Assembly (NCBI GenBank): GCA_907163345.1
Contig: CAJQUN010000170.1
Coordinates: forward strand, 496,001 to 560,000
Direction of reading: 5' to 3'
DNA length: 64,000 nt
DNA from: Haberlea rhodopensis
Lineage: Eukaryota > Streptophyta > Magnoliopsida > Lamiales > Gesneriaceae
In this document: one piece after another, positions 11,921 to 22,984 of the stretch
Position numbering within the stretch: position 1 is the stretch's first letter
Layout: each line of letters begins with the position of its first letter
Notes under the pieces: model-generated
Told to the model about the DNA's origin: nothing
Database searches by the model: none
Seen by the model: the letters and a program-made list of their open reading frames with translations, nothing else
Program-made: the position numbers and the translations under genes

Positions 11921-13425
11921 TGATGTGACTAGAAATAGACACATCTTTAGTGCTTAATTGTCTACGATTTGGTAGGTTTTGATGGATAAATTGATATGTA
12001 CGCTACCTAATCGTATATTTGTGTAATTATAGGTACAATCGAAGAAAGCGAGCTAAAAATGATGTGTAAAGACCAAGAAGAGACATGGACATGACAAGGA
12101 CTCAAAGTTGATCAAGAAAAGGGCAAAAATGTAATTTTGAAGGAGGATATCGATTGCCACGAAGAGGAGATCGATCGCCTATGGACAGAAACATTTGCAT
12201 CAAAATTTACGGGTCAGCGATCGATCGCGAAGAAGTGGCGATCGATCGCCAAAGTCTACTGGAGCTCGGCGATCGATCGCCACTTTATAGCGATCGATCG
12301 CCTCAAGGGTTTTTCCGAAAAAAAAAATAATGCAGCGATCGATCGCCACATTCAAGGCGATCGATCGCCGAAGAGTCCGGAAATTTGGAAATTGAGTCTT
12401 TTACCATGTTTAAAAGATTGTATCCCATATTTATCACTTCCATACCCTAAAACTCGAAGATAAGCCTCATTAGCAGTAGTTTTTGATAGTTTTTCATACT
12501 CTTAGAATTTTTGGAGATTTTAGATTAATTTGTTTTCAAGTTTTCTTCCAGAACAACGAAGAACGGAACCGGAATCGACAAGCCGGAATCGTGATTTATA
12601 TTAGTAATTTCTTTTCCTTTATTTATTTAATGTTTTCCATTGAATTTTATTGATTTTAGATTTAATTATGCTATGCTAAAACCCTTTGATTCTTGGTTGA
12701 AGGGATACCTACTTTTGGATTTAAATCTTTTATGAGAATTTGGCTTGATTGTTGAATTAGATTTCAATTTCAATTTGTTTCTCAAATTTTGAATTCCATG
12801 ATTGTTGTGTTTGTGTATTAGACCGATCACCTAATATTCAATTGCATAATCGATAGTTTGTTAAGAAACAACTAAGATCAATAATTAACCGGATGTATGT
12901 GTTGTTGAATTCTTAGGAGAAACGGTTGAGTAATCAATTTTAACGGCTGTAGTTTTCATTGATTATATTTATCGAACTCATTAGTTTTGAACTATCATTG
13001 ATTTAATCATTAACGGCTGTAGTGGTGATTAGAGATTTGGTAAGGGTTGAATTGAATGCTGTTTTCTCTTTGACTACGAATAAGATGAGTAGGAATTGAA
13101 TTTTCAATCGATAGATAATTGAAAGAATTCGAATGTTTTGATTTGATGACTAAAAGATAATTTTCCAAAAGTACGGTTACCTGGAAACCAAGAATCGCTT
13201 CGCTCTCATAAGTTTAAATCATCTTAGTTAATTCTCGTTAATTAGTTTAATATTAGAATTTGCTTAGTAGTAATAATTCATCCTAAAACCCCCTTTTGTT
13301 ACTATTCGTTTTTGGCACGAAATAAATTTACCTTCCCTGTGAGATCGATCCCTACTTCCACTACTACATATTTTTGTCATTAACTGAAGAAGGGTTAATT
13401 TGGGCGTACACGATAAGCGCTACCA
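11921..13425 (+). repeat. 3' LTR of Athila-like element
   Basis: 1505 bases, TG...CA (starts TGATGTGACTAG, ends GCGCTACCA), followed by the GTATG duplication. It contains about eight copies of GATCGATCGCC-type motifs between 12150 and 12369. Confidence 0.92.
12150..12369. repeat. Cluster of GCGATCGATCGCC palindromes in LTR
   Basis: At least eight spaced copies of a palindrome centred on CGATCGATCG (full form GGCGATCGATCGCC), separated by 10-40 bases of unrelated sequence including ACATTTGCATCAAAATTTAC. Spacing is irregular, so this is a motif cluster and not a simple tandem repeat. A similar cluster lies in a different LTR family at 17072-17285. Confidence 0.85.
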
Positions 13426-15815
13426 GTATGTGTACCTAATGAAACATAAGCATGAAACCTTTGAAAAGTTCAAAGATTTCAAGAATGAAGTACAAAACCA
13501 ACTTGGCAAAAGTATCAAAATCCTTCGATCAGATCGAGGAGGTGAATACTTAAGCCAAGAGTTTCATGACTATCTAATGGAGTGTGGGATAGTCCCACAA
13601 CTCACTCCTCCGTATACTCCACAATGGAATGGTGTATCCGAGAGGAGAAATCGAACCTTGTTGGACATGGTTAGATCAATGATGAGTCATGCAGATCTTC
13701 CGATATCCTTTTGGGGACATGCTTTAGAAACAGCAATATTTATACTGAACCGTGTTCCATCTAAATCAGTGGAAAAGACACCATATGAGATATGGACTGG
13801 GAAACGTCCTGGTATGTCTTTTATGAAGATTTGGGGTTGTGAGGCTTTCGTGAGACGTCACGCCTCTAACAAACTTGGACCCAAATCTGATAAGTTTTTA
13901 TTTGTGGGGTATCCTAAGGAAACGAAAGGATACTATTTCTATTATCCCACCGAGAACAAAGTGGTTGTTGCTTGGACTGGTGTCTTTCTTGAAAGAGAAT
14001 TTATTTCTAGAAAAACCAGTGGGAGACAAATAGAACTTAGTGAAGTTCAACCACAAGAAAACATTGAACATGATATTGAGATGAAAACAGAGCAGACACC
14101 ACAAGCTGTTGTGGATAAAATGCCTGCTCAAGAGACACAAGCCCAGCGTAGGTCTGTAAGAGAACACCGGGAGCCACAGAGATATGGATTTCTTGTGACT
14201 CAACAAGGTGACTTACTACTTATTGATGAGGATGAGCCGTCATCTTATTAACAAGCTATAATGGGCACTGATTCTGAGAAATGGCAAGAAGCCATGAAAT
14301 CTGAAATGGAATCCATGTATGCAAACCAAGTATGGACTTTGGTTGACCCACCTGAAGGGGTGAGACCCATAGGGTGCAAATGGATTTTCAAGAAGAAGAC
14401 CGACATGGATGGTAATGTACAAACCTTTAAAGGTCGACTGGTTGCAAAAGGGTTCAAACAAATTCATGGTATTGACTATGATGAAACTTTTTCACCAGTT
14501 GCCATGGTTAAATCCATAAGGATCTTACTTGCAATAGCTGCATTTCATGATTATGAAATCTGGCAGATGGATGTCAAAACAGCTTTCCTTAATGAAAATC
14601 TGCTTGAGGATGTGTACATGACACAGCCCGAGGGTTTTGTCGATCCAAAGGATGCTGGAAAGATATGCAAGCTACAACGATCCATTTATGGATTGAAGCA
14701 AGCTTCTCGGAGTTGGAATCTTCGTTTTGATGATGCAGTCAAAGAGTTTGGTTTCATCAAAAACGTAGATGAACCTTGTGTCTACAAGAAGGTCAGTGGG
14801 AGCATAATTATCTTCCTAATATTGTATGTAGATGACATACTTCTAATTGGGAATGATATCCCTGCCTTACAATCTGTAAAGATTTGGCTAGGGAATTGCA
14901 TTTCTATGAAAGACTTGGGTGAAGCCACCTATGTATTAGGAATCAAGATCTATAGAGATAGATCGAGAAGATTACTTGGCCTAAGTCAAAGTACATACAT
15001 AGACAAAGTGCTAAAATGGTTTAGCATGCAAGAATCTAAGAAATTATTCGTGCCTATGACACATGGAATACATCTCTCGAAGGATCAGTGTCCTTCAACA
15101 CCAGATGAGAGACAACGCATGAGTAAGATTCCATATGCGTCAGCTATTGGATCTATCATGTATGCCATGATATGTACTAGTCCCGATGTCTCGTATGCTT
15201 TGAGCATGACGAGCAGATATCAAGTTGATCCAGGTGAAAGTCACTGGATTGCAGTAAAGAATATCCTGAAGTACATTGAGAAGAACTAAGGATACATTCT
15301 TGATTTATGGAGGTGAGGAAGAGCTCAATGTAATTGGTTACACTGATGCAAGTTTCCAAACCGACAAAGATGATTTTCGATCGCAATCAGGATATGTGTA
15401 TTGCCTAAATTGAGGTGCTGTGAGCTGGAAGAGTTCAAAGCAAGAGACAATAGCCGATTCTACAACGGAAGCTGAGTACATTGCTGCCTCAGATGCAGCA
15501 AAGAAAGCTGTTTGGATCAGGAAGTTCATTTCTGAACTTGGAGTGGTGCCTAGCATTAAGGATCCGATAGAACTCTATTGTGACAACAATGGAGCGATCG
15601 CATTGGCTAAGGAACCTAGATCTCACCAAAGATCCAAGCACATACTTCGGCACTTTCATTTCATTCGAGAAATCGTTGAAAGGGGTGATGTTAAAATATG
15701 CAAAGTACCAACAGATGATAATGTATCTGACCCATTGGCGAAGCCACTGTCACAGCAGAAGCATGATCGTCATACTAGATCTCTAGGCATTAGGTATATG
15801 TCTGATTGGTCTTAG
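13426..15815 (+). pseudogene. Copia integrase C-part, RT and RNase H (broken)
   Basis: Continues the frame cut at 3697. The integrase core follows with SDRGGEYLSQEF, NGVSERRNRTLLDMVRSMM and the C-terminal region. A TAA at 14249-14251 interrupts the frame. RT then runs 14261-15289 with CKWIFKKK, VAKGFKQIHGIDYDETFSPV, QMDVKTAFLNENL, SIYGLKQASRSW and the catalytic LYVDDILLIG. A frameshift near 15280 and a TGA at 15411-15413 break the RNase H part. That part still shows SSKQETIADSTTEAEYIA, LYCDNNGAIALA, RSKHILRHFHFIRE and the end ...RYMSDWS at 15815. Lineage within Copia not assigned. Confidence 0.93.
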
Positions 15816-15816
15816 T

Positions 15817-15830
15817 GCAAGTGGGAGATT
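15817..15830 (+). other. Polypurine tract of Copia element
   Basis: GCAAGTGGGAGATT lies immediately before the 3' LTR start TGTTGGGATATGCC. Confidence 0.8.
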
Positions 15831-16343
15831 TGTTGGGATATGCCATAAGACAAGTCATTAGATGATTGTTTACGACATACAATGTATTATGATTTTATTA
15901 ATGGCAAGTCATTATTATATATATTCGAATATCTGTGCAATATGAATTGATATATAAGTTAATGTCCTTAGAATAATATTATATTATTCTTAAAGATTGT
16001 CCCTAGTCAAGTATTATCATAAATAAGGATAATGATAATACATTGAGACTAGTATGTTTTGATTGATGAATTGTTCATGGATATGAGATATCAAATCAAC
16101 ACATGGGTACATGTTAGAGAACAATGTACTGGACAGACCCACCATGAGAATGCTACATGGATAGTTATATGAGTGTCATAAGCAATTCTCATGTGATAAT
16201 AATGTATGTAATCCTTACGGCTTGAGATCATCAGAGATCCCAACATAAGGAGTTATGTATCTTGATATTGTCAAACGTTACCTGTAACAGGGTAAACTAT
16301 AAAGGCAACTATTGGATACACTACGAGTTATGCAGAGGGATGT

Positions 16344-18381
16344 TGTGATATCCCCGAAATGGTTAATTGCATTTGGTGCATTAATTGTGATTATATGATT
16401 AATTATGGTAGTAATTAATTATGTGTTGGAATTATTATATGGAAATGCCTAGTCATGTGTTAAAGTGACCCGGGATAGCATTTCAGGGTGCATGTTGGGA
16501 ATTATGATGGAAAGCATGATTTATTTGCCTTGGTTAGCAATTAATTAGAAATCATGTGTTTAATTGATATTATGGTGCATTTTGAGTTAATGCTTGGAAA
16601 ATATCATGTTGGGGTGTTTTATACACCATGGAATATTTTGGTATGCATTTTTTTAAACCCAACACTTTTATACCCAACCCCACCTCATCCAAATCACTTT
16701 CACTTTACCAAATCAACTTCCAACAAACCCTTCCCCTCCATTTTCGTTCTTGAGCTTTGGGGTAAAGAGAAGTCCTTGCAAAATCTTATTTTGTGGAGAT
16801 TGTTGGGTGATTTGAGGTCCCCAAGAGGTATGGATATCTCATGGTTAATTTTGTAAGGTTTTGTTTGAGTTTGGTATGTTTTTGAAGGATTTTGAAATGG
16901 GTTTTTGTTGGGTTGTTGTGGGTTTGGTTAATGGTTGGATTTATACTTGTTTTGAAGTATATTTTGGTGGTTTATATTGGTTAGATGTTGTTGGTTTGCT
17001 TGGTTAAGTGTTGGTATGGATTGGAAGAAATTTTGGGAACAAAAATGGTGAAAAACGCATGTCTGTGCGAGGCGATCGATCGCCTGAAAAGAGGCGACCG
17101 ATCGCCAAGGGGCAGTAACATTTTTACGGGTTAGGCGATCGATCGCCTAAAATGGGGCGACCGATCGCCGAGAGGCAGTGGCCAAATCAAAGGGATGGCG
17201 ATCGATCGCCATGTTTGAGGCGACCGATCGCCGTAGTGTAAATTTTGAGGCGACCGATCGCCTGTGGGAAGCGATCGATCGCCGCCAGTGGATTTTTGGA
17301 AATTGGTTTATTTTGTCAAATTTTTGGTATTTGGCTATTATTTGGCTTCTAATATGGGGTTGTGTGATTGTGTAGAACCATCCCAGGTAGCAACGCAACC
17401 GAGGAACTGAAGCCAGATCAATTCCGCTTTTGGAAAGGTACGTAGTGGACGTACGGGCACCCCAACGGTACATGTATCTTATATACTTATTGTTATGCAT
17501 TGTGGATGCAAGTATATATGTGGTATTGCATAGTGGATGCAAATACATGTTATGCATGATGTTTATAGATGCATATGATTATTGGTGCATATCCCATGAG
17601 TCGTGGTCATCCCTTGATGATTTCAATGCTTGCCGCTATTTGGTTTGGTTCCGCTAAATGTGAAGCGAGGGGTGGGAGTGCCGCATGTCACATTTGAGCG
17701 TGGTTATCATATAGGGCGAGGAAAGGGTATTTGCCGCTCAATGAGAGGCGAGGGGTGGGAGTCCCGCAGTCCATTGAAGCGAGGTTATCCTATGCCGCCT
17801 ATATGTAAATAAGCGAGGGGCATTAAAATACATTGTGATGGACAGACTAGAGATTGGTGATCAGTATTTGGTATTGATGGAATGGTATATGTTCATGACA
17901 TGTTTAGACCATTAAAAATAATCTATTGATTATACTCATGAGTTATGGTACAGGGACAACTAAACGGGAAGCGTTTGAAATGCATGGGGAAAACAGGAAG
18001 TGTTTTATTATGATTATGCATTTACGCTTTATCTTCATATTGTGTTGAATATGAATGATTATTATTGCTCATGTTTGGGGGTTGTCCTTGTAGGTACCTT
18101 TTTGGCATGATAGAAGGGCTTGAACGGGTTGAGATGGTGAGCTTGAGGATGCTTTTGGGAATGGAAGGACATGATTATTTTTGGATAGTATCTACTCTAG
18201 GAGTAGTATAAAACTATAATTGAACACATTCATTGATTGGAATGTAATTAATCCTTTTGGTAGTCCTTATTTTTGGCATGTAATGCTTAAGCTCATAGAC
18301 TCAACACGTTCTTTTATACTCTGATTATTTATTTAGCTCTATTATGCCTTGATTCCGCACTTAAGGATTAGGGTCCTTACA
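16344..18381 (+). mobile_element. Solo LTR (Gypsy-type) inside Copia 3' LTR
   Basis: A 2038-base TG...CA unit (TGTGATATCCCCGAAATGG ... AGGGTCCTTACA). It is flanked by a perfect 5-bp duplication GATGT (16339-16343 and 18382-18386). It holds no coding region, primer site or second LTR, so it is a solo LTR left by LTR-LTR recombination. The GTCCTTACA end resembles Gypsy-type LTRs, but the parent element is not in the window. Confidence 0.9.
17072..17285. repeat. Cluster of GGCGATCGATCGCC / GGCGACCGATCGCC motifs
   Basis: Eight spaced motifs within 215 bases of the solo LTR. The perfect palindrome GGCGATCGATCGCC alternates with the one-base variant GGCGACCGATCGCC for much of its length. Between them lies CAGTAACATTTTTACGGG, which resembles the spacer in the Athila-like 3' LTR cluster (12180-12215). 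Confidence 0.88.
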
Positions 18382-19361
18382 GATGTTGATTGATCAAGAT
18401 AGGATTTGTCCCTCCTATATAACAGGAGAAGCGTTTGGGCCCTTGATCAAGTAAGACTAAAATGCATGGTCGTGCTCGAATGAGTCGATATGTGATATCG
18501 AGCTTATTCGTTTATTCTAGTTCTACTTGGGGATCAAGAAATAGAGATTGAATATACGAGTATGACTATTCCATGACTCGTGTTCAATCTAAACGCATGG
18601 ACAAAGGGATTAAGTTACATGGTTAATATTATCACAAGTTCTAAGGTTAATGTCGAGTCAATGACATTCTTGTAATTTGGGTAGCATTGATGTGTTGCTA
18701 GATACCGCTCATTGCTTGTGACATTAAATGAGATTTTATGTCACTGCCAACATTACAAGATCCTATCGGGTCGCACAAAATATTAAATCGATAAGGGAAA
18801 ATTAAATTCATTGGATGAATTAATTAATTAAGAAGAGTCTTAATTAAATGATTATAAGGATTTAATTAAATCATGGGTTTGGGCCCATGAGACTTTAAGA
18901 AAGTCTTGAACCTTAATTAAATCTTATAATATAAATACAAGGTTAAAATTAATTGTTAAATATACAATTAATAATCACATAACCTAGCCTCCACTCTACT
19001 CCATTCGGCCGCCTCTTTCTCTCATCAAAACCTCACGGCCGCCGTCGAGTTCTTGGGAGAAGAGATTGGTAGTCGTTGATCGGTTTTGAACTGGGAGTTC
19101 AGTTTTGGTTCAAGAATAAGTCTAGCAACTTGTTCTTGAACGTCCCTTGTTCGATTTGATCGTGTGGATACCGTAGAGACAAAGGTGCAAACTTTTGTTT
19201 GTGACTCGAAGTGCTACAACGTGGAATCTGCTTCAAACACGCTACAAGGGTGGGACTCTTTTATTATCTCTATTCCGATATGACCACTTTGTATAGATCC
19301 GCTGTTTTATTAATCCAAAATTTAAATTTCGCTGCGTTGTATGCTCGTTGGATTACTTACA

Positions 19362-20450
19362 CATTACACGTCATCTATCATGGCAACTTGGGGACAACGT
19401 CATGCCATGATGATGTACATGTCCTTTTTCAGAGGACATCATGAATGAAAGAAGACAATGTTAGCTTCATTATCAGCATTACTAACCCCGAGTACTTTAC
19501 CAAATCCACTCCAGCTTTTGTACAATTTCTTTTGATATGACCAGGTTGTCCACATCCCCAAAATGATCTGACTGCATTTGAAACTCTGATTCCAGACATT
19601 GTCTTGTGATACTTCGATGAATTTTACTGTAGACATGAAATGTACACACTAAGTAAGCTCAACGGAAAGAGAGAATCTCGATCTTTCCTAGACGAAACTT
19701 CAAGATTCCCAGGAAAATTGGTGGGGTCATACTGGTCCCACTTAAATATCGATTTTCCTAGACAAACCTCCAATATGTATTCGTCTACCACACCAAAACT
19801 CTACAACAGCAAAAGGACCCAGACTCTGATACCACTTGTTGGGAATTTAACCCTCCAAATTCATCCCCCAAGATTTGCTCATTTTATAGGAAAAGCAAGC
19901 AAAAATCTAAACAATGACACAGGAATTTAACGTGGAAAACTCTCAAATCAGGAGAAAAAACCACAATGACCAGAGAAGAAAATACACTATGTGGAAAATT
20001 ATTACAACCACACAATTTCTCTCATCACCCAATGGCACCCACTAGCCACACTTTATAACTACACCTCTCACATTAACAAGAAAGACACATAATAAAATCT
20101 TTATGATGTGTAAGATCAATCACAACTGCAATCACATAGCACACTAATAATTTTACTAGATTTTACAACACAACGGAATTTATTTAAAGCCAAAAGTTGT
20201 TAAACAAGCTATTGACTGGTGCACTTAAAACTGAAGCCTTGGGCCTCCTTAAATAGCAATAGTCTTGCCCATTTTTCTTCAATCTTTCCATGGGGGGTGA
20301 GGAAGCCCAACTTCAGCAAGGCTGAGACAAACTTCACAGCAATAATTATCGACTTACAAGCCATTTAACTTATTTGCTAGATTTTAAAAACTAGAAATGA
20401 AAATCCAAAGAAAAATAGCTAGAACAGCCCTTCCTAAACTTCTAGAAGCC
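19362..20450 (-). mobile_element. Minus-strand Copia fragment: LTR, primer site, gag zinc knuckle
   Basis: On the minus strand an LTR ends in ...TTCCCAACA (plus position 19837). It is followed by AG and the primer site TGGTATCAGAGTC (19822-19834). About 250 bases further on, a gag zinc-knuckle remnant reads CGQPGHIKRNC (about 19520-19560), with its first cysteine region disturbed. The distance from primer site to zinc knuckle is far too short for a full gag, so the element is internally deleted. Its left part was cut by, or ends at, the Copia 3' LTR. The far edge of the LTR (near 20450) is a guess. The plus strand has the common Copia LTR-like GTGGAAAACTCTCAAATCAGG. Confidence 0.65.
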
Positions 20451-21695
20451 CATTAATAATTAAGACCAAAATCTCGAATTCAGACCTTTCTTAGGTGTAG
20501 CAATAGTTCAATACCATATATTCTATTTGAATAACTGAAAATAGAATTTAAACATTATTTTTCTTAACTGATAAACTGTATATGTTTAAATTTTTATATG
20601 GTTTTGCCCTGAAAGAGTGAAAAAAGAAAGTTGTTTTGAAATTTGAAAATCCAAATGTTTAGGAAAATAACATAATCTCGTATATGGGGAATATTTTAAC
20701 CAAAAGAGTTATTAAAAAGATTCTCACACTTTAACAAATGATAATAGAAAATCGATGTGTTGATTGTGATTGTGATTTTGGAAAATAGAATTTCAACTAA
20801 AAAGACACAAAAATGTGAAGTGATTGCTAATTTTTTTTTAAAAAAGCGATTCCTTATAAAGTTCATATCTAAAAAGAATTTTTATAACATTCGTCAAATA
20901 TTCTTTTTGATTTGTGGTATTTTAAATGTTTTTTCCAAATTGAACAATAAATCAAAATTTTTAAAAAATATATATTTCAATTTATTTAAATAATTCCCAG
21001 GACCGAGAAACACTACAATATTAATTGGGAAAAGTCATTTCATTGAGCAAACTACAATAATAATAATAATAATTTCCAAAAAGTAACATCTAGAATCAAG
21101 AATTTTGGGAGCTATCAATTCTAAAAACACATTAAAAAAAAAACATAACTAAACCACATATTTTAAAAAATAGAAATATATTAAGGAATCATCGGGAGTA
21201 AGTTTGTATCGTTCAAGAGATCATCTCGTCTCCTCACTATCAATAGTGTTTCCATTCCTTGATTCTGTATAGCATCAAAACATAGAAAAAATACCTCATT
21301 CAGCTCATTATTGTTGCATAGAATCTTCATATGGTTACACGAGACGAGAATAAGAATTATAAACTTACTATAGGATGAGATAATAATAAATGAGCAACGA
21401 TGAATGCTGCTTGTTTCGGAGAATCGAAATCTGAGTGGAGCAGAATTGGCGCAAAACAAATTTGCTTCGGATACCATTAGGATAACCTACAGAAGAATCG
21501 AAGGTACCACGGCAAACAACCAAACCAGCAACACACAAAAAACACGAGTTCCCCCATTCACGGGATCTCCTGCAGCCTAAATGCCAAACAAAACAAATTA
21601 AAAAATGAGGAGAAAAAAGAAAAGGCCGCTGAGTGGACTCAGTTTCTCTCACTCTTTCTGACGAATTTGGAAACAGAACTGATACAGACATTACA
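20451..21695. other. AT-rich stretch, no gene recognised
   Basis: Very AT-rich with runs of A and T and short repeats such as (AAT)n near 21055-21072. I see no supported coding region. The part next to 21696 is probably intron or flank of the minus-strand RRM exon. Confidence 0.4.
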
Positions 21696-21852
21696 AATTC
21701 AAACATGTAATATGTACATATCGTGAAAGCAAGAAACAATTGACACGAGATAGCATACTCACAGATTCTTGCCAATTCAAACATGTAATATGTACATATC
21801 AGTGAAAGCAAGAAACAATTGACACGAGATAGCATACTCACAGATTCTTGCC
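21696..21852. repeat. ~78-bp tandem duplication spanning a splice donor
   Basis: Two copies, 21696-21773 and 21774-21852, almost identical (one extra A in the second). Each contains, read on the minus strand, GGCAAGAATCT followed by GTGAGTATG, i.e. the 3' end of the RRM exon and its 5' splice site. The gene fragment thus has two identical candidate donors 79 bases apart. Confidence 0.85.
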
Positions 21853-22074
21853 ATCTTGCATAGTTCCACGGACGGTATCGAGAGCTTCCATGGCCGAGTT
21901 CTCTGAATAAAATCGAACAAAACCATAACCCTTACTCTTCCCATTTTCCTTAGCAACCTGGCAAGAAATTACAGTCCCATGGCTGTAGAAAATATCTTGC
22001 AATCGAGCACTGCTGATGGAAGGGTCAAGATTGACAACCACATAATTCCCCTCAGTTCGGTGCAGTTCAGGTTG
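21842..22074 (-). pseudogene. RRM exon, poly(A)-binding-protein-like
   Basis: On the minus strand the exon starts after TTCTCTTAG at 22074 and ends at ATCT|GTGAGT at 21842. It encodes one RNA recognition motif. RNP2 is YVVVNL and RNP1 is KGYGFVRF, with DPSISSARLQDIFYSHGTVI between them. The spacing and the SCQVAKENGKSKGYGFVRF context look most like the second RRM of plant poly(A)-binding proteins. The exon itself is open. I could not identify convincing neighbouring exons, so I treat it as a gene fragment. It could be one exon of a functional gene whose other exons I failed to recognise. Confidence 0.6.
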
Positions 22075-22856
22075 CTAAGAGAAATTCTCGTCCTAGATGG
22101 CCAAAAAACTCAACCATTTGAAATGTATATAATGTTATTCACTCGATGATCAAATGCAGCAAATCATAATGGAAACATAATAGCATCTAAGATAACCTTT
22201 TGTATGTACTTGTATATATCTTCTATCGCATACTTCGTAATCCAAGTCATAGGAAAGGTCTTCCGGCTGCTTGTTTTGCTACAAATAACGTTTTTGAGAT
22301 AATTTGGTGTAAACTTCAAACTTGAAAGAAGATAATTTTACTCACAATTCATTCCACTGAGAACTGATAAAGCAACATCCTTGGCTCCTTGTTCATCACC
22401 GCTCTGGTGGAGGAATCGGTCCTAAATATTCTGTATGAATAAAAGAGGATCAAAAAATTATGTGCCAGTTCGTGGAAGCAAATCTAAATACAAAATTTAA
22501 TCATGTATGTAGTCCTAAACTAAATAAAAACAAGATCATACAAGATTTAAAGGCCCAAAATTCAAAAAACAAGCCCATATTTCTTACCAAATGCATATAC
22601 AGAGGGATGCATTAACCTCTCTGATGCAAAAAGATCAACATTCTTGTAAAAAATCGTATTATCATTGATGCTTTGGAGCAAACCACCAAACCAGAATGAT
22701 GACTTTCGCTCATTGATGAGATTACCTACAGTGATATGGCAAGAAATCAGAGGTAAAAAACAAATCAAAAGGTCAAAAGGCAGCACAATAACACAATACT
22801 GTTACCTCATCAGTACAAGAAAGAAATGAAAGGACGATGATAAGATATGGTTAAGG
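22075..22856 (-). other. Probable intron/flank of the RRM gene fragment
   Basis: AT-rich sequence with short open stretches on the minus strand. One (22562-22786) reads without a recognisable domain. No second RRM was found. No confident exon calls. Confidence 0.3.
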
Positions 22857-22984
22857 CTTGGCTACCCCATGGGGCACCACCCCATGGGGTAGATCCAACC
22901 ACATGTTGGGTATATTCCCTTGGGAATATACCCAACATGTGGTTGGATCTACCCCATGGGGTGGTGCCCCATGGGGTAGCCAAG
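22857..22984. repeat. Perfect 63-bp foldback (inverted repeat, 2-nt spacer)
   Basis: Arms 22857-22919 and 22922-22984 are exactly complementary, with TT between them. Each arm contains two copies of the smaller palindrome CCCCATGGGG. The flanks read AAGG on both sides (22853-22856 and 22985 on, offset by the repeat edge), a possible short target duplication. It may be a miniature foldback transposon or a small-RNA hairpin source. It encodes no convincing protein. Confidence 0.9.

Larger units (their letters stand above)
3698..13425 (+). mobile_element. Athila-like Ty3/Gypsy retrotransposon
   Basis: A full-length element with LTRs at 3698-5029 and 11921-13425. Both begin TGATGTGACTAGAAATAGAC and end GATAAGCGCTACCA. 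It has a tRNA-Asp-type primer binding site, gag, pol in the order protease-RT-RNase H-integrase, a long non-coding 3' part and a purine tract. It is flanked by the 5-bp duplication GTATG (3693-3697 and 13426-13430). It interrupts a Copia integrase reading frame exactly: the host frame can be followed across it. The tRNA-Asp site, the gag with PFSLKDAVKDWLFYLPPG and the protease with MLDLGASINVMPYSIY are characteristic of the Athila group. Confidence 0.94.
116..19361 (+). mobile_element. Copia LTR retrotransposon with nested insertions
   Basis: Identical sequence at 116-487 and 18990-19361 forms the two LTR ends, both finishing CGTTGGATTACTTACA. A primer binding site follows the left LTR. The order gag, protease, integrase, reverse transcriptase, RNase H is that of Ty1/Copia. 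The coding region is split at 3697/13426 by an Athila-like element, and the 3' LTR is split by a solo LTR. Stops and frameshifts occur in all segments, so the copy is dead. The true left end is missing because another LTR cuts it at 115. The host target duplication can therefore not be checked. The base after the right end is CATTA. Confidence 0.92.
15831..19361 (+). repeat. 3' LTR of Copia element, interrupted
   Basis: Starts TGTTGGGATATGCC after the purine tract and ends ...GATTACTTACA at 19361. It is split by a solo LTR at 16344-18381. Without that insert and its duplication the LTR is about 1.49 kb. The last 372 bases repeat 116-487. Confidence 0.9.

Noticed and set aside
12137..12463. 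108-codon frame in the Athila-like 3' LTR
   Set aside because: It is translated palindrome repeat (AIDR/RSIA patterns) in an LTR and has no domain.
3698..13425. Endogenous pararetrovirus
   Set aside because: LTRs, integrase and a 5-bp target duplication show it to be an LTR retrotransposon.
17072..17285. CRISPR-like array
   Set aside because: Repeats are 14-bp palindromes with irregular spacing inside a plant LTR. No CRISPR architecture.
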